Shown piece after piece: positions 14,452-22,078 of a stretch of 30,621 nt of DNA (positions are counted from its first letter, which is position 1; the number at the start of each line of letters is the position of its first letter). Under the pieces are notes generated by a model. The model saw only the letters and a list, made by a program, of their open reading frames with translations, had not been told where the DNA came from and did not search any database. Made by a program: the position numbers and the translations under genes. This DNA comes from Planctomycetota bacterium. GTDB lineage: Bacteria > Planctomycetota > PUPC01 > DSUN01. The stretch covers positions 1 through 30,621 of the forward strand of contig VGYW01000043.1 of NCBI GenBank assembly GCA_016872875.1. Direction: 5' to 3'.

Positions 14452-16044
14452 TGGGCCTCCGCTATCGAGGCCGCGGCTCCCGCTGCGCCGGCGCTCGCGC
14501 CCGCGGCCGACCCGCTCGCCGAGGCCAGCTCGGCGGCCTACAAGCGCGACTACGCCCAGGCCATCGCCAAGGCCAGAGCCGTCGCCGCCTCCGCAACCGA
14601 GCCCGCCGACCGCCGAGGCAAGGCGTTCGACCTCCTCGCCCAGTGCTACGCGGACATCGGCGCCCCACGCCAGGCCATCGCCGCCTACAACCAGGCCATC
14701 GCCGCACTCGGTCCAGCCAGCCCGGGCGCCCTCGGGGCCTGGACGCGTCTCGCCGACATCCACGTGGCCCGCCTCGAACACTACGAGGCCATCGCCCACC
14801 TCGAGCGTGCCACGGCCGAGCTCGACCTCGCCAAGGTGCACCCCGACGTTCGCGTGAAGCTGTTGAGCGACCTCGCCGCCGCCCGCGAGCAGGCCGGCCA
14901 GCTCCACGCCGCCCTCGCCACCTACGAGAAGCTCTTCGCTACAGCCCAGAAGGGCGACGCGCTCGGCCCGGCCCTCGCCAGGGCCGCTCGCCTCCACGCC
15001 GAGCTTCAGCGGTTCGACAAGGCGCTGGCCTGCCTCGACCGCCTCTACGGGAAGCTCGATGCCGACGCCACCGCGACCCTGATCGCCGAGGCTGCGAAGG
15101 CATACCAGGAGCTCGCCCAGAAGCTCCCGGCCGTCGGGCGCACCGAGGAGGCCGACGCCCTCGACCGCAAGATAATCGCCCTCTTCGGGCGCAAGGAGCC
15201 CTACGCGGCCAAGGCCGCGCTCTCGCGCCTGCTCGGCGGCGAGGACGACGCCGCGCCGCTGAAGTTCGCTGCTTCGCTCCAGGACGGCGAACTGCGCCTG
15301 ATCGCCCAGGACGACGCCCTGGCCATTCTCGTCCCCGCCGCTCTCCGCCTCGGCAAGAGCGACGACCTCGTCCGCACCCTCACCCGCGCCATGCTCGCCG
15401 AGCCGTTCGACGACGCGGTGGCCTATGCCTCCTCGAACGCGATCGTGGAGCTGCGCGTCCGCGAGGGCCGCTTCGACGAGGCGCTCGCCGCCGCCGCCGG
15501 CTGCTACGCCGCCACAGGCTTCGCCGCCTACACCGTCCCCCAGGGCTTCGGCCGCGCCGTGGACCTCGTCACCGACGCCCTCCGCGCGCGCGACGGCCAC
15601 CTCGTCTCCGGCAACGCCTTCCGCCTCTTCCAGGCCTACGGCCCGGCGGGGCCAGACCGCAAGCCAGGCACGCCCGACGACATCGTGAACCCCCTCGAGG
15701 GCCTGGTGGCGAAGCCCGACCCCGAGCGCGACAAGCTCTTCGAGGCCGCCATCGCCGCGAGGCCGCGAACCGTCCCCGGCCTCCGCGCCCGCGGCTGGCT
15801 CTACCTCCTCTGGGGCAAGCCCAGGCCCGCACTCGCCGAGTTCAAGCGCGCCTTCGCCCTCTGCTCGCTCGAAACCGCCGAGCTCACCCGCGCCGCCCAG
15901 GACATCGCCCTCGCCCTCAAAGCCCTACGCGGCACCCCCGTGGGCATGGAGGCCTTCGCAGAGTTCCAGCGCCACGGCCCCCACGGCCCGGACGGCAAGC
16001 CCAAGACCCCCGACGACCTGAAGGACCCACTGGAAGGACTATAA
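14341..16044 (+). CDS. Exported TPR protein, second gene; signal peptide encoded by heptamer repeats
   Basis: This 567-aa protein is paralogous to the first. Its predicted signal peptide has a basic n-region (about 1-18) and the hydrophobic core FCLLPFAFFLLPSLLFL, translated from CCTTTTG repeats, with likely cleavage near AIEA-AAP. TPR-like helices follow (AIAAYNQAIAALG, ALATYEKLFATAQKG, ALAEFKRAFALCS). The acidic motif again occurs twice: GPAGPDRKPGTPDDIVNP (about 435-452) and the C-terminal GPHGPDGKPKTPDDLKDP. It begins 84 bp after the first gene and ends 2 bp before the GTG of the third. The ATG lies inside the hairpin region, so translation may be structure-sensitive. Function beyond an exported scaffold is unknown. 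Confidence 0.75.
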   Translation: MQKARTENATESFRGRTRSAFCLLPFAFFLLPSLLFLWASAIEAAAPAAPALAPAADPLAEASSAAYKRDYAQAIAKARAVAASATEPADRRGKAFDLLAQCYADIGAPRQAIAAYNQAIAALGPASPGALGAWTRLADIHVARLEHYEAIAHLERATAELDLAKVHPDVRVKLLSDLAAAREQAGQLHAALATYEKLFATAQKGDALGPALARAARLHAELQRFDKALACLDRLYGKLDADATATLIAEAAKAYQELAQKLPAVGRTEEADALDRKIIALFGRKEPYAAKAALSRLLGGEDDAAPLKFAASLQDGELRLIAQDDALAILVPAALRLGKSDDLVRTLTRAMLAEPFDDAVAYASSNAIVELRVREGRFDEALAAAAGCYAATGFAAYTVPQGFGRAVDLVTDALRARDGHLVSGNAFRLFQAYGPAGPDRKPGTPDDIVNPLEGLVAKPDPERDKLFEAAIAARPRTVPGLRARGWLYLLWGKPRPALAEFKRAFALCSLETAELTRAAQDIALALKALRGTPVGMEAFAEFQRHGPHGPDGKPKTPDDLKDPLEGL

Positions 16045-16046
16045 CG

Positions 16047-17714
16047 GTGTGTGCCGCCTTCCGGATTTCGGATTTCGGATTTCGGATTTCGGATTCCAGT
16101 CCGCAATCCGCAATCCGTAGTGGCCGAGTGCCTTTTGCCTTTTGCCTTTTGCCCTTTGCCTTCTGCCTTCTCTTCTCCGCCTACGCCGACCCGACCCAGG
16201 ACCTTCGCGACGCCTCGCGCGCCCTTGAGAAGCGCGACTTCGCGGCGGCCGAAGCCGCCTACAAGAAGGCGTTCGAGGCCGCCGACGCCACCGCCGAACA
16301 GCAGACCCAGGCGTTCGACGGCCTGATGGCGGCCTCGCTGGAGCGGGGCGCCGCAGCCGAGCTGGCGGCGTACATCGAGAAGCGCCGCGCCGCCGCGCCA
16401 AAGGACCGCCAGGCCGCGCTCTTCGCCGCACTCATCCGCGCCTGCAAGGCGCGCGACGGACACTTCCACGCCATCCTCCCAGTCCTGGACAAGGAGGCCG
16501 GCCCCCCAAGCTACTACACCCGCCGCATCCTCAACGACGTCCAGGGCGCCTGCGCGCTCTTCGAGAAGGGCGTGAAGCGTCTCGAAGGCGACTTCGCCCT
16601 CGCCGCCTTCCAGCGCGGCCGCGAGGCCACGCGGCCGCGCTGGACCCGCGACCGCTCGTCGCGCCCGCCTGCCCTGCCAGAGGTCGCGCCGCCCAAACGC
16701 CCTGACTACCAGCCTGAGCCCGAGACCATCGTCCCGCCGCCCCGCGCGAAGTTCAGGCTCGCCGCGAACCCGCCCAGCGTGCCCCTGCCGCAGACGCCGC
16801 GCTTCATCGCCGAGCGCACGCTCGAGGTCGCCAAGCCGCAGGCCTGGCCCCGCCCCACCTCCGCGCGCCTCGCCGCCGCGCTCTTCACCCAGGCATACCA
16901 GAAGGCCACAGAGCTCGCCGGCCAGGGCCTCGTGGACAGCGCGAAGGCCGAATACGCCACGCTCATGCAGCTCTTCCCCGACAGCCCGCAGGCCCAGCAG
17001 GCCGCCCGCTACGCCCTGGGCCTCTTCACGCGCGACCGCGCGCTCGCCCAGGGCGGCGACCCCCTCAGCGCCTACCTCCAGTGGGTCCGAGCCGTCCTCG
17101 GCCCGAAAGGCTCCGACTCCGCCGAGCAGATCGCCTTCCGCACCCTTGCCGACGACGCCGACCCCGGCGTCCTCGCACGCGAGGCCGGCGAGTTCCTCAA
17201 GCGCTACCCCGACTCCAAGTTCGCCCCGAGCATCCGCCTCCAGCTCGCCGTCGCGCTCGACCGCACGGGCGCGACCCCGCGCGCCATCGAGGTCCTCAAG
17301 CCCCTCGCCGCGCCACTCGACGACCCGGTCCGCGTGAAGGCGGCCCACGTCCTCGCCTGGCTCTACATCTTCCAGGGCGAGGCGGCCCAGGCCCGCGCCC
17401 TCCTCGACGCGCTCGCGGCCCAGACCGCCAGCCCGGAGACCGCCGCCGACGCACGCCGAATCGTCCAGGCAATGGCCGCCAACCCTCTCCCGAAGCTCGC
17501 CGTCGCAGAGGTCGTTGGCACGGGCGACCCCGACGAGACCCTCGCCGCCCGCGTCCTCGACCTCGCCGACCAGTTCCTCCAGAAGAACGGTGGCGAGCGG
17601 GCCATGGACCTCTACGAGCTCTACCTCCGCGTGGCCAGGGAGTCCCAGGGCTTCTACGCCGCACGCGAGCGCATCAACCGCATCAAACGCACCGGGAGGG
17701 CAGACGAACAATGA
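16047..17714 (+). CDS. Exported TPR protein, third gene; repeat-encoded leader, GTG start
   Basis: A GTG at 16047 follows the previous stop by 2 bp and has GGAAGGA 8 nt upstream, so I start here; no ATG precedes the mature region in this frame. The 555-aa product opens with FRISDFGFRISD (from GGATTTC repeats), PQSAIRS (from GCAATCC) and PFAFCLLPFAFCLLFSAYA (from CCTTTTG), the last serving as a signal peptide core. TPR-like repeats follow (AEAAYKKAFEAADATAEQ), then a Pro-rich linker (ALPEVAPPKRPDYQPEPE), then further TPRs (DSAKAEYATLMQLFPDSPQA, AIEVLKPLAAP). This resembles YbgF-like envelope tetratricopeptide proteins. It overlaps the fourth gene by 4 bp. Confidence 0.75.
   Translation: MCAAFRISDFGFRISDSSPQSAIRSGRVPFAFCLLPFAFCLLFSAYADPTQDLRDASRALEKRDFAAAEAAYKKAFEAADATAEQQTQAFDGLMAASLERGAAAELAAYIEKRRAAAPKDRQAALFAALIRACKARDGHFHAILPVLDKEAGPPSYYTRRILNDVQGACALFEKGVKRLEGDFALAAFQRGREATRPRWTRDRSSRPPALPEVAPPKRPDYQPEPETIVPPPRAKFRLAANPPSVPLPQTPRFIAERTLEVAKPQAWPRPTSARLAAALFTQAYQKATELAGQGLVDSAKAEYATLMQLFPDSPQAQQAARYALGLFTRDRALAQGGDPLSAYLQWVRAVLGPKGSDSAEQIAFRTLADDADPGVLAREAGEFLKRYPDSKFAPSIRLQLAVALDRTGATPRAIEVLKPLAAPLDDPVRVKAAHVLAWLYIFQGEAAQARALLDALAAQTASPETAADARRIVQAMAANPLPKLAVAEVVGTGDPDETLAARVLDLADQFLQKNGGERAMDLYELYLRVARESQGFYAARERINRIKRTGRADEQ
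16063..16177. repeat. Heptamer-repeat tract: GGATTTC, GCAATCC, CCTTTTG words (within coding leader)
   Basis: GGATTTC occurs four times (16063-16090) plus a GGATTCC variant. GCAATCC occurs twice (16103-16116). CCTTTTG occurs three times (16131-16151), with variants to about 16177. The first two blocks, reverse complemented, give the word order of the tract at 17726-17819. Confidence 0.9.
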
Positions 17715-18724
17715 GCCCAAGAACTGCGGATTGCGGATTGCGGATTGCGGATTGCGGACCTGGCCCGAGCGAAGCCGAGGGCCTGAAATCCGAAATCCGA
17801 AATCCGAAATCCGAAATCGCCTTGCTGCTGGCCCTCCTGGCGGCGCTGCTCCCAGCGGCCTTTGCCGCTGAGAAGGAGGCGCCGCCTGACCCTGCGGCCA
17901 GGCTCATCGCCGCGCTCGAGGGTCGGCTCGAGGGCCTGCGCAAGGAGGGCACCGGCCTGGCGCTCCGCGAGCGCTACGAGGCGCTCCTCGCCGACGCCTC
18001 CGCCGCGCTCGAAGCACACGCCGCCGCGCCAGAGGCGGCCCCGGCCATCGCGCGCGCCCACTGGATCATCGCCCGCTGCTGCGAAGCACTCGGCAAGCAT
18101 CCGGAGAAGGAGGCCGCATTCGAGCGCTACACTGATGCACTCCTTGCCGTGTCTCGGGACCGCGCGGCGGCGGAGTTGCGGGCCGAGATCGAAGCCCTCA
18201 TCGCGCGCCGCGAGCTCTTCGCCGCCACCAAGCTCCTGCGCCTCATGCTCGCCAAGTTCCCCGCCCCGGCCGAGCCCTCGGCGGCCAAGGCCGACGGCGC
18301 CGAGGCCGCCTGGGCGCTCTACCGCCTCGGCGCCTGCTACCTCCTCATGGACCACTTCGCCGACGCCACGACCGCCTTCAACGAGGTGCTCGAGCGGTGG
18401 CCCGACAGCCCGGCCGCGGCCCAGGCTCGCCTCCGCATCGCAAGGGCCAGCCTCGCCCAGCGCAAGGCCGCCGACTCCGCGGCCATGCTCGAGGCCTACC
18501 TCGCCCAGCACCCCCAGGCCCCCCAGCGCGACGCCCTCCTCTTCGACCTCGCGGTCGCACGCTACCTCAGCCACGACTACTACAGCGCCCTGGTGGGCTT
18601 CATGCGCCTCGTGCGCGACGCGCCCGACTCCCCATACGTCCCCATCGCCCGCGCCGCCGTCGCAAAGCTCCGCACCGACATCCTCAACCGGCTGAGCACC
18701 GCCGACCGAGAAAGGGAGAAGTGA
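17711..18724 (+). CDS. Exported TPR protein, fourth gene; repeat-encoded n-region
   Basis: ATG 17711 overlaps the previous stop (ATGA). The 337-aa product begins MSPRTADCGLRIADCG (from GCGGATT repeats), then LKSEIRNPKSEI (from GAAATCC repeats), and only then a hydrophobic core ALLLALLAALLPAAFAA, giving an unusually long n-region of about 35 residues. No better start lies after the repeats. The mature part has TPR-like helices, strongest near the C-terminus (LYRLGACYLLMDHFADATTA, ALVGFMRLVRDAPDSPYVP), a pattern like YbgF/BamD outer-membrane-associated proteins. The stop lies in the first bases of the next repeat hairpin. It probably works with the three proteins before it in the envelope. Confidence 0.75.
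   Translation: MSPRTADCGLRIADCGPGPSEAEGLKSEIRNPKSEIALLLALLAALLPAAFAAEKEAPPDPAARLIAALEGRLEGLRKEGTGLALRERYEALLADASAALEAHAAAPEAAPAIARAHWIIARCCEALGKHPEKEAAFERYTDALLAVSRDRAAAELRAEIEALIARRELFAATKLLRLMLAKFPAPAEPSAAKADGAEAAWALYRLGACYLLMDHFADATTAFNEVLERWPDSPAAAQARLRIARASLAQRKAADSAAMLEAYLAQHPQAPQRDALLFDLAVARYLSHDYYSALVGFMRLVRDAPDSPYVPIARAAVAKLRTDILNRLSTADREREK
17726..17819. repeat. Heptamer-repeat tract: GCGGATT and GAAATCC words (within coding leader)
   Basis: GCGGATT occurs four times (17726-17753). A GGCCC..GGGCC hairpin spacer follows, then GAAATCC four times (17785-17812) and a GAAATCG variant. This is the inverted word order of 16063-16116, so the two tracts 1.6 kb apart form an inverted pair. 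Confidence 0.9.
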
Positions 18725-18890
18725 GAGGGAAAGTGAGAGTGAGGAGTGAGGAGTGAAAGTGAAGAGTGAAAAGTGAGAGGGGAAGGTGAAAGGGGAAGAT
18801 GAGGAGGAAAGGCCGAAGAGGAATCATCTCCTCTTTCACTCTCCCCCCTCACTTTCACTCCTCACTCCTCACTCTCACTTTTCACTCATC
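18722..18890. repeat. Heptamer-repeat hairpin, GTGAGGA word
   Basis: The arms contain a perfect 33-bp inverted repeat at 18730-18762 and 18849-18881, built of GTGAGGA and GTGAAAG units, with an 86-nt loop. It begins on the stop codon of the fourth TPR gene and ends 25 bp before the phosphoesterase ATG, so it may act as a terminator or mRNA end. Confidence 0.9.
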
Positions 18891-18915
18891 CACACATCCA
18901 GCCCCGGGGCAGAGC

Positions 18916-19860
18916 ATGGCCAAGCACGCGATCTTCTCGGATGTCCACGCCAACTTCGAGGCACTCCAGGCCGTCTACCGCGACATCGCGAAGGTCGAGG
19001 GCCTCCGCAGCATCGTCTCACTCGGCGACCTCGTAGGCTACGGCCCGAACCCCTCCGAGGTCCTCTCAGGCCTCAACTCCCTCGCCAAGAAGGGCTACAC
19101 CATCCGCTACTGCATGGGCAACCACGACGCCGCAGTGGTCGGCCGCTACGAGTTCGTGGACCTCCGCGACGCCACCGACACCGAGCGGCTGGCCGCCGAG
19201 GCCGGCCTCAAGGACCTCAAGGCCATCGCCCGCCACTACGCCGACCAGCAGAAGCGCAAGTTCATCCCCGTCAGCACCAACGCCAAGCTCTCCACCCTCT
19301 GGACCCGCGGCCACCTGGCCGACCAGTACCGCCAGTTCATCACCCAGCAGAGCAAGGACCACCTCCTCCTTGCCCCTGGGGTGTTGTGCGTTCACGCCTC
19401 GCCGCGCGACCCCCTCTTCCACTACGTGCTGAGCGGCAAGCGCGCCCAGAAGGCGCTCGAGGCCCCCCTCATGGCCGGGGTCCACACCTGCTTCCTCGGC
19501 CACACCCACATGCCAGGCGTCTGGCAGCTCCGCGCCGACCAACTCGTCCGCTTCGCGGGCAACGTCATCTGCATGGAACCGCCCCGCCACGTCAACCCCA
19601 CACACGTCCAGCTCGACCCCGAGAACACGATCACCGTAGTCAACGTCGGCTCCGTCGGCCAGTCGCGCGATGGCGACCCACGGGCCTCCTATGCCCTCTA
19701 CGACGACGCTCAGCGTTCCGTCGAGCTGCACCGCGTGGCCTACGACGTCGCGGCGACCCGCCAGAAGATCATCGCCGCAGGCCTCCCCGCCAGCCTTGCC
19801 GAGAAGCTCGGCAGCGCCGACGCCGAGCGCGGGGTCGCCGAGCCCGAGGGCGAGGAGTGA
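18916..19860 (+). CDS. Calcineurin-like metallophosphoesterase
   Basis: This 314-aa cytoplasmic protein has the full metal-binding set of the family: FSDVHAN (Asp9, His11), LGDLVGYGPNP, MGNHDAAV, and GHTHMPGV, with HASPRDP between. GDLVGYGPNP followed by GNHD is typical of the YfcE/serine-threonine-phosphatase-like branch of bacterial phosphoesterases, which hydrolyse phosphomono- or diesters. I start at ATG 18916 (MAKHAIFS), where family proteins begin; an upstream in-frame ATG at 18799 would add 39 residues encoded by the repeat hairpin. The substrate is unknown. It is separated from the TPR operon by the hairpin and is probably its own unit. Confidence 0.88.
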   Translation: MAKHAIFSDVHANFEALQAVYRDIAKVEGLRSIVSLGDLVGYGPNPSEVLSGLNSLAKKGYTIRYCMGNHDAAVVGRYEFVDLRDATDTERLAAEAGLKDLKAIARHYADQQKRKFIPVSTNAKLSTLWTRGHLADQYRQFITQQSKDHLLLAPGVLCVHASPRDPLFHYVLSGKRAQKALEAPLMAGVHTCFLGHTHMPGVWQLRADQLVRFAGNVICMEPPRHVNPTHVQLDPENTITVVNVGSVGQSRDGDPRASYALYDDAQRSVELHRVAYDVAATRQKIIAAGLPASLAEKLGSADAERGVAEPEGEE

Positions 19861-19881
19861 CTAGGCTCTGCACGGCAATCC

Positions 19882-19933
19882 GTAGCGCCGCCCTCCAGGC
19901 GGCGTCCGGGCGCCAGCAAGATGCTGGCGCTAC
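19882..19933. repeat. REP-like double hairpin
   Basis: The outer pair is GTAGCGCC/GGCGCTAC. Inside are GCCGCC-ctcca-GGCGGC and GCGCCAGCA-aga-TGCTGGCGC. It lies 21 bp after the phosphoesterase stop. The rest of the intergenic stretch to 20052 shows nothing recognisable. Confidence 0.8.
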
Positions 19934-20052
19934 CCACTCCGGCTCATGTCGTACAGAGCGGACCAGACCCCACATGCCCTGGGGGGAGCCGCCGCGCCAC
20001 TTCCCACATGCTGTGTCCCGCCGCTTGCCTCAGCCTTTTCTCTCCTCGCGCC

Positions 20053-20080
20053 TTGACGATTGCAGAACTCAGGGTATACT
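20053..20080 (+). promoter_or_regulatory. Strong sigma-70-type promoter of the response regulator
   Basis: TTGACG (20053-20058), 16 bp, TATACT (20075-20080). The predicted leader is about 90 nt. Confidence 0.75.
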
Positions 20081-20178
20081 TTGTACGTTGGAGTCTGCGC
20101 AGAGAACGACGGCACGACGGACTCCCGGCAAGGGCCAACCGCGCGCACACACAGAGGCCCCCACAGGAGGGCGCAGGC

Positions 20179-20574
20179 GTGGCAGCGATCCTGGTTGTCG
20201 AGGACGACGCGCATCAGCGCCTCCTCCTCACCGAGGAGCTTGCCGAGGACGGCCACTCGGTCCACACCGCCCGCAACGCCGACGATGCCCTCGCCGCCGT
20301 GTCCGCCGCCATGCCCGACCTTGTCATCGTCGACATCGCGATGCCGGGCATTGATGGCCTCGAACTCCTCAGCCGCCTCCTCGCCGTCAACAACCGCCTC
20401 CCGGTCATCATTCACACCGCATACTCAGCGTACAAGGACAACTTCATGTCCTGGGCCGCCGACGCCTACGTGGTCAAGCGGGCTGACCTCACGGAGCTCA
20501 GGGACGCGGTCCGCTGCGTGTTGGCGAAGTGCAACTGCCCCCTGGCCCCCGCCGCCGTCGCGGGGACCGCCTGA
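20179..20574 (+). CDS. Single-domain response regulator (CheY-like receiver)
   Basis: This 131-aa protein consists of a receiver domain only. The acidic pocket (Glu8-Asp9-Asp10), phosphoacceptor Asp52 in VIVDIAMPG, Thr80 and Lys100 (YVVKRADLTEL) are all present, so it should accept phosphate from a histidine kinase. I start at GTG 20179, because AGGAGG lies 8 nt upstream and the receiver begins at once (AAILVVEDD). Longer in-frame starts would read through the promoter. No output domain and no kinase gene is adjacent, so it probably acts by protein-protein contact in a relay. A 20-residue Ala/Cys-containing tail ends the protein. Confidence 0.88.
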   Translation: MAAILVVEDDAHQRLLLTEELAEDGHSVHTARNADDALAAVSAAMPDLVIVDIAMPGIDGLELLSRLLAVNNRLPVIIHTAYSAYKDNFMSWAADAYVVKRADLTELRDAVRCVLAKCNCPLAPAAVAGTA

Positions 20575-20682
20575 CCGCGACCAAGTGGCTCGCCACCATC
20601 CCTTCCTGCATTCCTCATAGACCACTCCTCTCCGTCCTCTTCCCCCGCGCCGCGGAGGCGACCGCGCCGTGAATCGCCCCGC

Positions 20683-20711
20683 TTGACAAGTGCACACTCC
20701 TAGCGTAGCAT
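20683..20711 (+). promoter_or_regulatory. Promoter of the sugar isomerase gene
   Basis: TTGACA (20683-20688), 17 bp, TAGCAT (20706-20711). A hairpin lies between it and the ATG. Confidence 0.7.
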
Positions 20712-20731
20712 GCTCCCGCCTCGGCGAGCTC

Positions 20732-20779
20732 GTAGTGCGCCCTTCATGCCCTACGGCTACGGGCTGAAGCCCCCACTAC
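20732..20779 (+). repeat. REP-like hairpin in the isomerase 5' leader
   Basis: The outer stem is GTAGTG/CACTAC (20732-20737 with 20774-20779), with an inner CTTCA-GCCC/GGGCTGAAG pairing. It would be transcribed in the leader about 20 nt before the start codon, leaving AAGGAG free just after it. Confidence 0.7.
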
Positions 20780-20798
20780 AAACAGGGACAAGGAGTCG

Positions 20799-21650
20799 AT
20801 GATGATTCGCTTTGGCGGACCGCTCTTCGGCGTGGACAGCAAGGACCCCGATGCCGCGGCCACGGCGTGCAAGGAGCTCGGCTATGGGGCAATCTACTGC
20901 CCCGACCTCAACCCCGACGACGAGGCCGGCTGCCGCGACTACGGCCGCGCCATCGCCCGCCACGGCCTCATGATCGCCGAGGCAGGCGTCTGGATTCGCC
21001 TCGCCGGGCCAAACCCCGAGGAGACGCGGGCCAACGTCGAGCGCGCCATCCGCCGACTCCGCGTGGCCGACCTCGCAGGCGCGCAATGCTGCGTGGATAT
21101 CGCCGGCTCCTTCCACCCCACCAGTTGGCACGGCGCGCACCCCGCCAACGTGACCAGTGAAATGCTCGACGCCGCCGCCGTCATCGCCCGCACCATCATT
21201 GACGCCGTCCAGCCACGCCGAGCCAAGTTCACCTACGAAATGATGCAATGGACTCTCCCCGACAGCGCCGACACCTACCTCGAGCTCATCCGCGCCGTGG
21301 ACCGCAAGGCATTCGGCGTCCACCTCGACCCCACCAACCTCATCAACAGCCCGCGCCGCTACTACGACACGGGGGCGGTCATCCGCGACTGCATCGAGAA
21401 GCTCGGCCCCCACGTCGCCGCCTGCCACGCAAAAGACGTCGGCATGAACCTCACCGACGCCATCGTCCACCTCAGCGAGGTCCCCATCGGCACGGGCAAC
21501 CTCGACTACGCGGCCTACCTCCGCTGCCTCGCCTCCCTGGGCCGCGACGTCCCCCTCATGATGGAGCACCTCCGCACCCCCGAAGAATACGCCTCCGCCG
21601 CCGCCCACGTCCGCTCCGTCGCCGCCGCCGAAGCCATCCCCCTCGGCTGA
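20799..21650 (+). CDS. Sugar phosphate isomerase/epimerase (xylose isomerase-like TIM barrel)
   Basis: This 283-aa TIM-barrel protein belongs to the AP-endonuclease-2/D-tagatose-3-epimerase superfamily. The four expected metal ligands are visible in order: Glu in FTYEMMQW, Asp in VHLDPTN, His in ACHAKDVG, and Glu in LMMEHL. There is no signal peptide. ATG 20799 is followed directly by ATG 20802; AAGGAG spacing (6 nt) fits the second better, so the true start may be one codon later. Members interconvert keto sugars or act on inositol-type compounds in sugar catabolism. The substrate is not identifiable. It has its own promoter and no same-strand partner close by. Confidence 0.85.
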   Translation: MMIRFGGPLFGVDSKDPDAAATACKELGYGAIYCPDLNPDDEAGCRDYGRAIARHGLMIAEAGVWIRLAGPNPEETRANVERAIRRLRVADLAGAQCCVDIAGSFHPTSWHGAHPANVTSEMLDAAAVIARTIIDAVQPRRAKFTYEMMQWTLPDSADTYLELIRAVDRKAFGVHLDPTNLINSPRRYYDTGAVIRDCIEKLGPHVAACHAKDVGMNLTDAIVHLSEVPIGTGNLDYAAYLRCLASLGRDVPLMMEHLRTPEEYASAAAHVRSVAAAEAIPLG

Positions 21651-21716
21651 CCCGGGAAACCTGGGCAGGGCCTCCGCGCCCTGCGCCGGCGCCGATGCAC
21701 GACCCTCCACAAACAG

Positions 21717-22033
21717 AGGAACAGAACCGCAGTCCCGAAGGGACAGCAGTGGTTAGCCGGCGGCTTCAGCCGCCGGACCCCGTCGCACACACGGCCCAGT
21801 CCCGAAGGGACGCAGGAACAGAAGCGCAGTCCCGAAGGGACAGCAGTGGTTAGCCGGCGGCTTCAGCCGCCGGACCCCGTCGCACACACGGCCCAGTCCC
21901 GAAGGGACGGCAGAAGCCTACGGGAGGCGGCCCGGCGCGTGTCTGCCGTCCCTTCGGGACTTCTCCAATTCTGGCGCCCGACTCCGGCGGCTGAAGCCGC
22001 CGGCCACCCACTGTGCTCCCTTCGGGAGCAAGA
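21717..22033. repeat. BIME-like cluster with a 97-bp tandem duplication
   Basis: Positions 21717-21812 recur at 21814-21909 (offset 97) with one mismatch by eye. Each unit has GTCCC-gaa-GGGAC hairpins flanking CCGGCGGCT-tc-AGCCGCCGG. An inverted relative of the unit lies at about 21981-22032 (TCCGGCGGCTGAAGCCGCCG onward). The cluster is noncoding, lying between the isomerase stop and the next repeat. Confidence 0.9.
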
Positions 22034-22078
22034 GGCCGAAGCACGTGCCATCTTGTGCCCTCATTTGTGGGGCGACGT

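Noticed and set aside
14403..16046. Very long open frame extending the third TPR gene upstream through the second gene
   Set aside because: It is an antiphase shadow of the second TPR gene, rich in Arg/Pro/Gly as expected from a GC-rich overlapping frame. The real start is the GTG at 16047 with GGAAGGA.
15801..17720. 639-aa minus-strand frame opposite the third TPR gene
   Set aside because: GC-rich antisense shadow with no ribosome site and no recognisable motif. The plus-strand gene has TPRs and operon continuity.
18799..18915. Earlier ATG for the metallophosphoesterase
   Set aside because: The added 39 residues come from the GTGAGGA hairpin. Family members start right before the metal-binding SDVH block.
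20757..21710. 317-aa minus-strand frame opposite the sugar isomerase
   Set aside because: Repetitive Gly/Val/Asp/Glu composition typical of antisense shadows. The sense strand has all four metal ligands of the family.
21729..21909. Possible CRISPR array (repeated 97-bp unit)
   Set aside because: Only two units, adjacent with no variable spacers, internally palindromic in REP fashion, and no cas genes.
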